DNA of 12,855 nucleotides from DATKZS01 sp035527835 [NCBI: bacterium] (GTDB lineage: Bacteria > RBG-13-61-14), in contig DATKZS010000205.1 in the NCBI GenBank assembly GCA_035527835.1, forward strand, positions 1-12,855, read 5' to 3'. Made by a program: the position numbers and the translations under genes. Positions 1 to 7,025 of this stretch are shown here, piece by piece (position 1 is the stretch's first letter; each line of letters begins with the position of its first letter). Under the pieces are notes generated by a model that was not told the origin of the DNA, ran no database searches, and saw nothing but the letters and a program-made list of their open reading frames with translations.

Positions 1-198
1 CCAAGACGCCAAGAACGCCAAGGGTCGCCAAGTAAATCATGATGTTTCTTTGCGGCCCGGCAAAGAACAGCTCCGGAGCGTTGGCTCCAACCAGCTTGGC
101 GAACCGGCCGACAGGAGCGCCAAGCAAGAAACATTCGCACCCAAGCCCTCTTAAAATCGTGTTTAAAAATAATCCTTGGCGCTCTTGGCGTCTTGGCG
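1..198. repeat. Inverted-repeat element built from CGCCAAG / CTTGGCG units
   Basis: The outer arms are 1-23 and 174-196. They are reverse complements at 22 of 23 positions. Each arm is itself a short-period series: CGCCAAG at 7, 16 and 26, and CTTGGCG at 175, 184 and 192. Inside lie a further CTTGGCG/CGCCAAG hairpin (95-101 with 118-124), an inner 9-bp pair ATGTTTCTT/AAGAAACAT (42-50 with 126-134), and small palindromes such as GTTGG-CT-CCAAC (80-91). The heptamer occurs eight times in 198 bases. The window starts inside the element, so its true left end is unseen. No convincing protein is encoded. Such series look like dispersed intergenic repeats; mobility or function is unproven. Confidence 0.8.
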
Positions 199-229
199 GT
201 TCTCCGGTCCGTTTATTTTGGACAGCACT

Positions 230-306
230 GACAGGATTAACAGGATTTACAGGATGTTCAGAATAGGCCTCTTGTTTTTTCACCCGTAAATCCTGTTAAT
301 CCTGTC
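230..306. repeat. Perfect 21-bp inverted repeat with 9-nt ACAGGATTN periodicity
   Basis: Arms 230-250 and 286-306 are exact reverse complements over 21 bases, separated by 35 bases. The left arm and its extension are three 9-nt steps beginning ACAGGAT at 231, 240 and 249; the right arm shows the mirrored ATCCTGTTA series. A diverged relative lies in the right flank of the window (12512-12627). The AT-rich stem has no U-tract positioned as in an intrinsic terminator for the gene at 393-1445, so a dispersed repeat is the better reading. Confidence 0.8.
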
Positions 307-361
307 TGAAAGAATTTTCATGATTTCAGGGCGGCAGCCTCGCGGTATGATTGACTGCGGG

Positions 362-392
362 CGTGGTCGCCCGGCGGAGCCGGCCTCCCACG
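362..392 (-). terminator. GC-rich hairpin abutting the SGNH hydrolase stop codon
   Basis: Read on the minus strand, CGTGG (392-388) pairs with CCACG (366-362). An inner stem CCGGC/GCCGG with a TCC loop (383-371) lies between them. The structure begins directly after the TAA at 395-393. No T-run follows, so it is either a Rho-independent-like hairpin lacking the U-tract, an mRNA 3'-end stabiliser, or a REP-like repeat. Its position next to the stop codon is the only argument for a terminator role. Confidence 0.4.
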
Positions 393-1445
393 TTATTTTC
401 TGAACAGTCCCGGCTCATGCCCGCGGATGAACGACTCCAGCGCCCGGCCCGTGAGCTCGTGGGCAAAGGCCGACGGGTGCGGGTCGTCCGCGGAAATGGT
501 GAGGACCGCGCGCGGATGGGCCGCGAAGACCGGGTATAGGTCCAGCGCCGCGAAGCCGTCCGCCCGGGCCGCATGGGCCACCTGCTCATGCACGTCCGCG
601 TAAGGGTAGGCGGGCCCATCGGAGACGGACAACTCGGGAAAGATCATGACGGCCACCGGCACGCCGCGCGGCCCGGCCCATTGAGCCAGCTCCCGGAACG
701 AATCAATCACCGAGCCCCGGCAAGCCGGGTCGCGGTGCAGGTAGCGCACGTAATCTCCGCCCCCGTACTTCCAGATGTCGTATTTCCAGAGGAGCTTGCG
801 CGCGAGGCGCAGCAGGGATGAATGCTGCCACCAGGCGGGACGCAGATATGCCAGGCGCAGGGGCTGGGTGGGGTAAATGTCGGGATCGTTGAGCACGTAT
901 CCGATGACGATGAGGTCCGGATTGAGCGGCGCGCCGCGGGCCAGGAACAGTGTTGCCTCGTCGCGGGAGTTGTATCCGCTCACCGCCATGTCAATGACCT
1001 GGAAGCGGGGGCCGTCCGCGTTGAGGCGGCGCTCCAGGACCCGCGGCCAGGTCTGGTCCTGCCTGACGCCCCAGCCGAAGGTGACGGAGTCGCCCAGGGC
1101 CGCGATGCGCCGGACGCCGTCCGGCTTTTCGATGGTGATCTCGGGCGAGCGCATGCCGAGGCGGTTGGTCCTCACCTCTACTCCGAAGACCGTGGCGTCG
1201 AGGTTAGGCTTCAGCTCGTAATCCAGTCCGGGGACGGAGGAGCGCTGGTGGAGGCCCCGGCTCCAGCCGCGGCCCAGCACGTCATACCCCGGCTCCCAGT
1301 CGAGGGGCCGGTGAACGGCGCGCAGGAAACCCTCGCCGGCCGCCAGACCGAGCAGGAGCGCGGCGAGGGCCAGGAGGACCTTGTGTGTCTTTGCGCCGCT
1401 GGATCGGCGCGGCGGTCCGGGCGGCTCTGTCGGATTTGTGCTCAT
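393..1445 (-). CDS. Membrane-anchored SGNH/GDSL-family hydrolase
   Basis: A 350-aa protein with a short basic N-terminus and one hydrophobic segment at about residues 22-37, so it is likely a signal anchor with the hydrolase outside the cytoplasm. The SGNH blocks are intact: block I ALGDS with nucleophile Ser120; Gly157 in AVSGYN (block II); Asn186 in GYVLND (block III); and a DxxHP block V with Asp320 and His323. The fold is therefore probably active as an esterase, lipase or O-acetyl hydrolase on lipids or glycans; the substrate cannot be read from sequence. The ATG at 1445 is chosen because the frame continues upstream only as antisense of the next gene, and because a TATAAT box lies 20 bases before it. 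No clear Shine-Dalgarno is visible. It is divergent from the acyl-CoA synthetase-like gene. Family assignment is firm, specific role unknown. Confidence 0.85.
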   Translation of the reverse strand: MSTNPTEPPGPPRRSSGAKTHKVLLALAALLLGLAAGEGFLRAVHRPLDWEPGYDVLGRGWSRGLHQRSSVPGLDYELKPNLDATVFGVEVRTNRLGMRSPEITIEKPDGVRRIAALGDSVTFGWGVRQDQTWPRVLERRLNADGPRFQVIDMAVSGYNSRDEATLFLARGAPLNPDLIVIGYVLNDPDIYPTQPLRLAYLRPAWWQHSSLLRLARKLLWKYDIWKYGGGDYVRYLHRDPACRGSVIDSFRELAQWAGPRGVPVAVMIFPELSVSDGPAYPYADVHEQVAHAARADGFAALDLYPVFAAHPRAVLTISADDPHPSAFAHELTGRALESFIRGHEPGLFRK

Positions 1446-1464
1446 CCGGAAAATATTGAAAACT

Positions 1465-1494
1465 ATTATAGCACCGGGCAGTGACAGGGTTGAA
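1465..1494 (-). promoter_or_regulatory. Candidate sigma70-type promoter of the SGNH hydrolase gene
   Basis: On the minus strand there is a perfect TATAAT (1470-1465) preceded, after an 18-base spacer, by TTCAAC (1494-1489), which matches the -35 consensus at only 3 of 6 positions. A start about 7 bases downstream of the -10 would give a leader of roughly 13 bases before the ATG at 1445. On the plus strand the same bases read TATTAT, but no matching -35 was found for the opposite gene. Confidence 0.5.
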
Positions 1495-1547
1495 GTGGAC
1501 ATGGATGGGGCGCGGGACAAGAGTGTCCCGCCTGCCATTGAAGTGGA
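1490..1547. repeat. Perfect 8-bp hairpin flanked by 10-bp direct repeats
   Basis: GCGGGACA (1512-1519) and TGTCCCGC (1524-1531) form a perfect 8-bp stem with an AGAG loop. The segment 1500-1537 is flanked by identical TTGAAGTGGA copies at 1490-1499 and 1538-1547. The second copy supplies part of the ribosome-binding site of the downstream gene. The layout resembles a very small inserted palindromic element with a duplicated flank, but could equally be a local duplication or a regulatory hairpin in the 5' leader. Confidence 0.55.
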
Positions 1548-1550
1548 GGG
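1545..1550 (+). promoter_or_regulatory. Ribosome-binding site that fixes a TTG start
   Basis: GGAGGG lies 3 bases before the TTG at 1554. An in-frame TGA at 1539-1541 excludes any start further upstream, so the TTG is the only start that keeps the conserved N-terminal FFEPRGVALVGAT segment. Confidence 0.7.
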
Positions 1551-1553
1551 AAC

Positions 1554-2933
1554 TTGAGCGGGTTTTTGAAGGAATTTTTCGAGCCGCGGGGCGTGGCGCT
1601 GGTGGGGGCGACGCGGACGCCGGGGTTCGGCTACGGCATTCCGCTGATGCTGAAGGGGCAGGGCTGGGGCGAGAGGCTTTACCTGGTGAATCCGTCGGCC
1701 ACCGAGCTGCACGGGATGAAGGTGTATCCGCGGGTGGCGGACGTGCCGGACCCGGTGGACCTGGCGGTGGTGATCGTGGGAGCGGCCGCGGTCCCGGGGG
1801 CGCTGAACGAGATCGGCGCTCGCGGCATCCGGAGCGTGGTCATCGAGAGCGCGGGTTTTGCCGAGGCGGGGGACGAGGGCCGGGCGCTGCAGGAAAAGGC
1901 GCTGGCCGTCGCCCGGGAGCACGGCATCCGCGTGATCGGGCCGAACTGCGTGGGCGTGGTCAACACCAAAAACCGCTTCACCACCGTGGAGATCATCGAG
2001 GAGGCGCTTCAGCCCGGCAACGTCGGCATCATCGCCCAGAGCGGCGTGTTCGGCAACGTCCTGCTCGACGGGCTCCACGAGCGCGGGCTCCACGTGGCCA
2101 AGGCCGTGACGCTCGGCAACAGGATGGACGTGAACGAGTGCGACGTGCTCGACTACCTGCGCCACGATCCCGACACCCGGGTCATCATGATGTACCTGGA
2201 GGGAGCGGCGGACGGAAGGCGGCTCATCGAGACGCTCGGCCGCGTCACCCGCGATAAGCCGGTGCTGGTCCTGAAGAGCGGGCGCACCGGCGCGGGCCGG
2301 GCCGCCGCCGCGTCCCACACCGGGAGCATGTCCGGGGAGGACGCGCTTTATGACGCCGCGTTCGCGCAGTCCGGCGCCATCCGGGCGCAAAGTCTCGAAG
2401 AGCTCCTGGGCTTCGCGCGCGTGTTCGCCACCCAGCCCCTGCCCGCGGGACCGCGCCTCGGGGTGGTGACCTCCAGCGGCAGCCTGGGCGCGCTCGCCGC
2501 GGACGCCGCCGTATCCGCCGGACTCGAGCTGCCCGCGCTCTCGGCCGCCACCGCTCAAAAAATGCGGGAGGGAGCGCCCGGCTGGATGAACGTGAAGAAC
2601 CCGCTCGACGTGGGCCCGTCCGGGCTCTACCAGAAGGCCGTCGCCGCCATGCTCCAGGACCCCGCCGTTGACATGGTGCTCGCCGTGGCCATCATCCCCT
2701 TCGCCGTGGTGCGCCAGTTCAAGCCGTTCGGGCTCACGCCCAAGACCTGGTTCGGCGACCTCGCATCCATCCGAGCCCTAGCGCCGCACAAGCCCTTTGC
2801 GCTGTGCGCCGTGGGCCACTCCGAGTTCATCGCCGACATGGCCTCCCTCTCCGGCCCCTCCATCCCCCTCTTTACCTCGCCCGAGCCTGCCGCCCGGGCC
2901 CTGGCCGCGCTGTGGAAACATCAGCGGCGATAA
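1554..2933 (+). CDS. NDP-forming acyl-CoA synthetase alpha-subunit-like protein (CoA-binding)
   Basis: A 459-aa protein. The N-terminal CoA-binding Rossmann domain (about 1-135) opens with PRGVALVGAT and ends with GPNCVGVVN (129-137). Two succinyl-CoA-ligase-like flavodoxin domains follow (about 150-290 and 300-455), with IIAQSGVFG (159-167) and the SHTGS motif around His255. In this superfamily that His is the residue phosphorylated to carry phosphate between subunits. Length matches stand-alone alpha subunits of archaeal-type ADP-forming acetyl/acyl-CoA synthetases, which make ATP from an acyl-CoA. The beta half (ATP-grasp) is not fused and not encoded in the window, so the protein either pairs with a distant beta subunit or has another CoA-linked role. 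It is the only plus-strand gene, starting with TTG behind GGAGGG. Domain assignment is firm, reaction inferred. Confidence 0.88.
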   Translation: MSGFLKEFFEPRGVALVGATRTPGFGYGIPLMLKGQGWGERLYLVNPSATELHGMKVYPRVADVPDPVDLAVVIVGAAAVPGALNEIGARGIRSVVIESAGFAEAGDEGRALQEKALAVAREHGIRVIGPNCVGVVNTKNRFTTVEIIEEALQPGNVGIIAQSGVFGNVLLDGLHERGLHVAKAVTLGNRMDVNECDVLDYLRHDPDTRVIMMYLEGAADGRRLIETLGRVTRDKPVLVLKSGRTGAGRAAAASHTGSMSGEDALYDAAFAQSGAIRAQSLEELLGFARVFATQPLPAGPRLGVVTSSGSLGALAADAAVSAGLELPALSAATAQKMREGAPGWMNVKNPLDVGPSGLYQKAVAAMLQDPAVDMVLAVAIIPFAVVRQFKPFGLTPKTWFGDLASIRALAPHKPFALCAVGHSEFIADMASLSGPSIPLFTSPEPAARALAALWKHQRR

Positions 2934-3020
2934 TGCATTAAGCGAGGCGCGGTCAGGCTTTTAGACCCGCCCGGCACGGAGGGAGGGCATGGACGCGCAG
3001 GCCCGGCGGGAGCGGCGGGG

Positions 3021-4355
3021 TTACCTTGCGGCCAGGTCGCCCATCTGGGTTATCATGCGGCTTTCCAGCTCGTCCTTGAAGAATGTCGTCGGGGTGAGGT
3101 CGAGGATGGCGCGCTCGGCCCAGGCCAGGTCCTTGACGGTGAGATGCGGGTGGTTCACGGGCGCGCGGTTGTAGAGGTAGTCGAAGTCCTCGGGGTTCAC
3201 GGCGGTCAGCATCCCCGACTCCTTCATCCGGGTATAGAGGTCGGAGCCGGGCGCGGGCGTGGTGAGCGAGACGGAGACGCTCTCGGTCTTGATGCGCTCG
3301 ACCAGGCGGACGGTGGCTTCGAGGTCGTCGCGGGTCTCGACGGGCGCGCCCAGCATGATGAAGGCGTGGGTGCCGATCGCCATCTCGTGGCAGAGGTCAA
3401 AGGCCCTGATGGTCTCTTCGACCTTGATGCTCTTGCGGTAGAAATCGAGGACCTTCTGGGAGCCGGACTCGACGCCGAAGGCGATGCCTTCGAGGCCGCA
3501 GCGCTTCATCTGTGCGAGGAGCGGCTTGGTGATCTGGTCCACCCGAGACTGGCAGGAGAATGAAATGCCGATCATGCCCGCATCCTTGAGCTCGCGCTCG
3601 AACTCGATGAACCAGTCCGTGCCGGCCAGCACCAGGGTGTCGTCCTTGAAGACGTAGGGCCTGGGCGCGACGTGATCACGGATCCATTTCATCTCGGCCA
3701 CGATGCGCCTGAGTCCCCTCCTCCTGACCTTCCTTCCGAAGAGCTTGTCCTGCATGGGCTTGCAGAAGAGGCAGTTCCAGGGGCAGCCGCGGGTGGCCAT
3801 CATTCCGACGTGGGTCAATTTCTTGTCGAAATATTTTTGATAGTCCACCAGCGTCCGGTCGGGGTCGGGGAAGGAATCCAGGTCCGGCTCGAAGGGCCGG
3901 TCCGGTCCGCGCACGAAGCCGTCGTCAAAGCGGGTGACCACGCCGGGGACGTGGTGGAGGGACTCGCCCCGCGAGATGGCGGCCGCGAGCTCGACGGCGG
4001 TATGCTCGCCCTCTCCGATCACGGCGGCGTCAAAGCCGCGGGCCACGGCGTCCTCCGGGAGCACCGTGGCGTGGGGACCGCCGAGTATGACCGGCAGGTC
4101 CGGCCGCTTTTCCTTGATGCGGTCGAGCACCAGGCAGGCGCGGCCGTAGAGCGCGGTTGACGAGCTCAGGCCCACGAGGTCGGCGCGCTCAAGGGCGGCG
4201 TCCAGCAGTGCGATGTCGTCAACGGCAAGGTCGGTCATGGTCACGCGATGGCCCTGGGCCTTGAGCATGGCCCCGATATACAACAGCCCCAGCGGCTCCT
4301 GCAGCTCGCCGAAGGTCGGATAGTTCCAGCGCGGGTAAACCAACACTGCTTCCAT
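3021..4355 (-). CDS. B12-binding-domain radical SAM protein, substrate unknown
   Basis: A 444-aa protein. The N-terminal cobalamin-binding-type domain covers about residues 1-125 (PLGLLYIGAMLKAQGH, then VILGGPHATVLPED and GEGEHT). It lacks the DxHxxG motif that ligates cobalamin through histidine, so B12, if bound, is held differently. The radical SAM core follows, with the cluster ligands Cys191, Cys195 and Cys198 in RGCPWNCLFC, FKDDTLVL as the next conserved strand, FGVESGSQKVLD, and a late TPAPGSDLY segment. This architecture is shared by enzymes doing methylations, ring changes and lipid, bacteriochlorin or natural-product steps; nothing in the neighbourhood narrows it. The ATG at 4355 is supported by AGGAG a few bases upstream. 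It is the last minus-strand gene after RND and mutS2, 140 bases from mutS2, and converges on the acyl-CoA synthetase-like gene. Confidence 0.9.
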   Translation of the reverse strand: MEAVLVYPRWNYPTFGELQEPLGLLYIGAMLKAQGHRVTMTDLAVDDIALLDAALERADLVGLSSSTALYGRACLVLDRIKEKRPDLPVILGGPHATVLPEDAVARGFDAAVIGEGEHTAVELAAAISRGESLHHVPGVVTRFDDGFVRGPDRPFEPDLDSFPDPDRTLVDYQKYFDKKLTHVGMMATRGCPWNCLFCKPMQDKLFGRKVRRRGLRRIVAEMKWIRDHVAPRPYVFKDDTLVLAGTDWFIEFERELKDAGMIGISFSCQSRVDQITKPLLAQMKRCGLEGIAFGVESGSQKVLDFYRKSIKVEETIRAFDLCHEMAIGTHAFIMLGAPVETRDDLEATVRLVERIKTESVSVSLTTPAPGSDLYTRMKESGMLTAVNPEDFDYLYNRAPVNHPHLTVKDLAWAERAILDLTPTTFFKDELESRMITQMGDLAAR

Positions 4356-4368
4356 GGTGTCTCCTCTT

Positions 4369-4391
4369 CCTGCTCCGAAGCAGGGATCATA
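4369..4391 (-). promoter_or_regulatory. Possible promoter and short hairpin before the radical SAM gene
   Basis: On the minus strand TATGAT (4391-4386) is a 5-of-6 match to a -10 box, but the region about 17 bases upstream has only a weak -35. Immediately downstream CCTGCT (4384-4379) and AGCAGG (4374-4369) form a 6-bp stem with a TCGG loop, ending just before the AGGAG ribosome-binding site. It may be an operator-like palindrome or a leader hairpin. Confidence 0.3.
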
Positions 4392-4411
4392 CTCCCAAAC
4401 AGGTTGAATTA

Positions 4412-4484
4412 AAAATTATGAATGATGAATGATGAAATGCAGCCGCGTCCAGCGATCCATTCATAATTCATCATTCGTAATTTT
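4412..4484. repeat. AT-rich imperfect 25-bp inverted repeat between mutS2 and the radical SAM gene
   Basis: Arms 4412-4436 and 4460-4484 are reverse complements at 23 of 25 positions, around a GC-richer 23-base centre (4437-4459). The arms are repeats of ATGATGA-type units. On the minus strand the element begins 11 bases after the mutS2 stop. A transcript would form a long hairpin, but the stem is AT-rich and no terminal U-tract follows it directly, so a dispersed palindromic repeat is more likely than an intrinsic terminator. Confidence 0.75.
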
Positions 4485-4495
4485 GAGTTTCCTCC

Positions 4496-6982
4496 TTACC
4501 CCCATTCCTTGAGCACGGCCATGGACACCCCGTCGCCGCCTTCGGTGCGCTCTCCGGGTCGGAAGGACTCGACGTAGGGGGAGAGGGCGAGGATTTCGCG
4601 GACGAGCTGCTTCAAGGCGCCGGTGCCGTGGCCGTGGATGATGTAGACGTTGGGGAGGTGTTTGCGGCAGGCGTCGTCGAGGAATTTCTCGACCTCGCCT
4701 TCGGCCTCGTACACGCGTTGGCCGCGGAGGTCGAGGGTGTTTTGCGAGGTCTGGGGGAGCAGGCCGCCGGGTCCGGCGGGTGCCGGTGTTTCGGGGACGG
4801 TGACGCGCGGCTCTTTTTTGCGGAGCAGCGGTTTCTTTTGGGGCGCGGGCTTGAGGATGCTTGTTTCCCGGGGCTTGGCGCGGTGCAGGGCCCTGATCCT
4901 GGCGGCGGGCACGCTGATCTGGAGCTTGCCGATCCTGACCTTGACCTCGGTGTCAGGGCGCACGTCCGGGCCGGGCCTGGCCACGACCTCGGCCTCGACC
5001 CCGAGCGGCAGGATCTTGACCTTGTCGCCGATGTCAATCTTTTTCCAGTCGGGCGCGGCGCCATCCTCGCCGGCGACCTGGTTCTCCTCTTCGGCGCGCT
5101 CGCGGATGGCGCGGAGCTTCTGGCGCGCTTCCTCCGCGGCGTCGCGCCCGATCAGTCCCTTGTTTTTAACGGGGGCCATGACGCCGGCAACCTCGGCCTC
5201 GGCCTTTTTCACGGCCTCGCGCACGGCGGTCTTGACGTTGCGCTTAATCTCCTTTTCGCGGGTCTCGGCGCGGTCTTTGAGCTCGGCATAGGCGGCGGCG
5301 CTCTCCTCGGCCTCGGCGCGGGCCGTATGCAGCGCGTCGAACTCGGCGTCGAGGCGGACGGACTTTTGCGCCAGGTCCGCGATCAGCGATTCCATGCGGA
5401 CGGAGGCCTGGCCCATTTCGGCGCGGGCCTCTCTGATCAGCTCGGGCGGCATTGCGAGGCGCGCGGCCATCTCGATGCCCAGGCTGCGGCCGGGTACGCC
5501 GATCATGAGGCGGTAGGTGGGGCTCAAGGTTTGCTGGTCAAAGGTGTAGCTCGCGTTCATGAAGCCCTTTCTGCCGTGGGCGTATGACTTGAGTGCGGGC
5601 AGATGGGTGGTGGCGGCGATAAGGGCGCCGCGGCCGGAGAGGGCGGAGAGGAGGGCGGATGCGAGGGCGGCGCCTTCCTCGGGGTCGGTGGAGCTCATGA
5701 GCTCGTCGAGCAGCACGAGGGACGCCGGCCCGGCGGCGGCCAGGATGGCGGCGATGTCCATGATGTGGGCGGAGAAGCTGGAGAGGTCGCGGGAGAGGTC
5801 CTGCTCGTCGCCGATCACGGCGTAGACGTTCTTGAAGACGGCCATCTCGGATCCGGGGGCGGCGGGGATGAACATTCCGGCGCGGGCCATCATGGCGAGG
5901 AGGCCCAGCGAGGCGAGTCCCACGGTCTTGCCTCCGGCGTTCGGGCCGGAGACCAGGAGCACGGAGAATCCGTCGCCGAGGTCAATGTCGTTGGGTACGA
6001 CGGCGAGTCCGCGCAGGACGAGGAGGGGATGGCGGACGGCGCGGAGGCGGATGCGTCCGCGGTCGTTGACTTCGGGTCGGCCGGCTTTGAGGTCCATGGC
6101 CAGGCGGGCGCGGGCGCGGACGACGTCGAGATGGGAGAGGACGCGCTGGTCGGTGATGACGGCGTCGGCGTTCTCCCCGACGCGGCCGGAGAGGTCGCGG
6201 AGGATGCGCATGACCTCGGCCTCGATGCCGGCCTCGATGAGCTTCAAGCGGTTGTTGGGCTCGACCATCTCGGCGGGCTCGATGAAGACGGTGAGTCCGC
6301 TGCCGGAGGCGTCGTGGACGATGCCGTCGAACTGGGATTGGGCGGAGGCCTTGACGGGCACGACGTAGCGCTGGCCGCGCTGGGTGTAGAAGTTGTCCTG
6401 CAGCACGGTGTCGGGGTTCCTGGCCACGATCTCGGAGAGGCGCTTATGGATGCGCTCTTTGAGGACGCGGTGTCGGGAGCGGAGGGAGTCAAGCTCGGGA
6501 GAGGCGCTATCGAGGATGGAGCCGTCGCGGTCAATGCTCTTTTGGAGGACACGGCGGAGCTGGGCCTGCTCGTCGAGGCGGGCGGCCCACTCGCCGAGCC
6601 GCGCGGCCTGGGGATGGGCGGCGAAGTAGGCAACGGCGTCCGCGGCAAAGGCCAGGGTGTCGGTGATCTTGACGAGGTCCATGGGATCGAGCGCGCCCCC
6701 GGCGCGGGCCTTTTCCACGAGGGGGATGACGTCGCTGATGGGCGCCGGGGCCGGGGGATCGCCCAGGTCGAAGAGCAGGGCCATGTCGTCGGTCTCGACC
6801 AGGGCCAGGTCGGCGGCGGCGGCGGTGTCGGCGAGGAAGGGGTCCCGGCACTCGCGTTTTCCGGGCTCGGAGGCGGCGCGGGCGGCGAGGGCGTCGAGAA
6901 TCTCGGGCCAGCCGATGGCGGCCAGGGAGCGGGAGACGATGTCCGCGGTATCGGGAGAGCGCGAATTTTGCTGGTCCGGCAT
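4496..6982 (-). CDS. mutS2: MutS2 family protein with C-terminal Smr domain
   Basis: An 828-aa protein colinear with MutS2, slightly longer than the usual 780-800. Its parts are an N-terminal core/lever region (about 1-335), the ABC-type ATPase with Walker A GPNAGGKT (346-353), Walker B LVLLDE (422-427) followed by SSTDPEEG (430-437), and TTHLPALKSYA (458-468), a coiled coil (about 515-640), and a C-terminal Smr nuclease domain with LDLRG (750-754) and HGHGTG (783-788). MutS2 is not part of MutL-dependent mismatch repair. Members suppress homologous recombination by acting on branched DNA, and in Bacillus the protein also splits collided ribosomes. The usual DELGAGTDP after Walker B reads DELMSSTDP here. 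The gene follows the RND exporter by 43 bases. The ATG at 6982 has no Shine-Dalgarno, but a TAGAAT box lies 7 bases before it, suggesting a leaderless start. Confidence 0.95.
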   Translation of the reverse strand: MPDQQNSRSPDTADIVSRSLAAIGWPEILDALAARAASEPGKRECRDPFLADTAAAADLALVETDDMALLFDLGDPPAPAPISDVIPLVEKARAGGALDPMDLVKITDTLAFAADAVAYFAAHPQAARLGEWAARLDEQAQLRRVLQKSIDRDGSILDSASPELDSLRSRHRVLKERIHKRLSEIVARNPDTVLQDNFYTQRGQRYVVPVKASAQSQFDGIVHDASGSGLTVFIEPAEMVEPNNRLKLIEAGIEAEVMRILRDLSGRVGENADAVITDQRVLSHLDVVRARARLAMDLKAGRPEVNDRGRIRLRAVRHPLLVLRGLAVVPNDIDLGDGFSVLLVSGPNAGGKTVGLASLGLLAMMARAGMFIPAAPGSEMAVFKNVYAVIGDEQDLSRDLSSFSAHIMDIAAILAAAGPASLVLLDELMSSTDPEEGAALASALLSALSGRGALIAATTHLPALKSYAHGRKGFMNASYTFDQQTLSPTYRLMIGVPGRSLGIEMAARLAMPPELIREARAEMGQASVRMESLIADLAQKSVRLDAEFDALHTARAEAEESAAAYAELKDRAETREKEIKRNVKTAVREAVKKAEAEVAGVMAPVKNKGLIGRDAAEEARQKLRAIRERAEEENQVAGEDGAAPDWKKIDIGDKVKILPLGVEAEVVARPGPDVRPDTEVKVRIGKLQISVPAARIRALHRAKPRETSILKPAPQKKPLLRKKEPRVTVPETPAPAGPGGLLPQTSQNTLDLRGQRVYEAEGEVEKFLDDACRKHLPNVYIIHGHGTGALKQLVREILALSPYVESFRPGERTEGGDGVSMAVLKEWG

Positions 6983-6989
6983 GGGATTG

Positions 6990-6995
6990 ATTCTA
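6990..6995 (-). promoter_or_regulatory. Candidate -10 box positioned for a leaderless mutS2 transcript
   Basis: TAGAAT on the minus strand (5 of 6 matches to TATAAT) lies exactly 7 bases before the mutS2 ATG, in the 43-base gap after the RND gene. No good -35 is seen 16-18 bases upstream and no Shine-Dalgarno precedes the ATG. Transcription would begin at or next to the start codon. Confidence 0.3.
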
Positions 6996-7025
6996 TCACG
7001 GAAGGGCGGAATATTTGAGGGCGGG

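Larger units (their letters stand above)
1..392. other. Gene-free left flank made of repeats
   Basis: No open frame here looks like a protein: the short ones run through the inverted repeats and have no recognisable domain. The content is the CGCCAAG element, the ACAGGATTN inverted repeat, a short unstructured stretch (about 307-357), and the hairpin at 362-392. Confidence 0.7.

Noticed and set aside
1446-2558. Upstream extension of the SGNH hydrolase frame to a 721-aa protein
   Set aside because: The extra residues are antisense to the well-supported acyl-CoA synthetase-like gene, have no domain, and cross the divergent promoter region. Long antisense frames are expected at this GC content.
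2934-3020. Bidirectional terminator between the convergent genes
   Set aside because: Only a weak CCCGCC/GGCGGG pairing over a 33-base loop is visible and there is no T-run on either strand.
5603-7018. 471-aa plus-strand frame opposite mutS2
   Set aside because: Gly/Val/Asp-rich shadow of a confident gene, with no motif.
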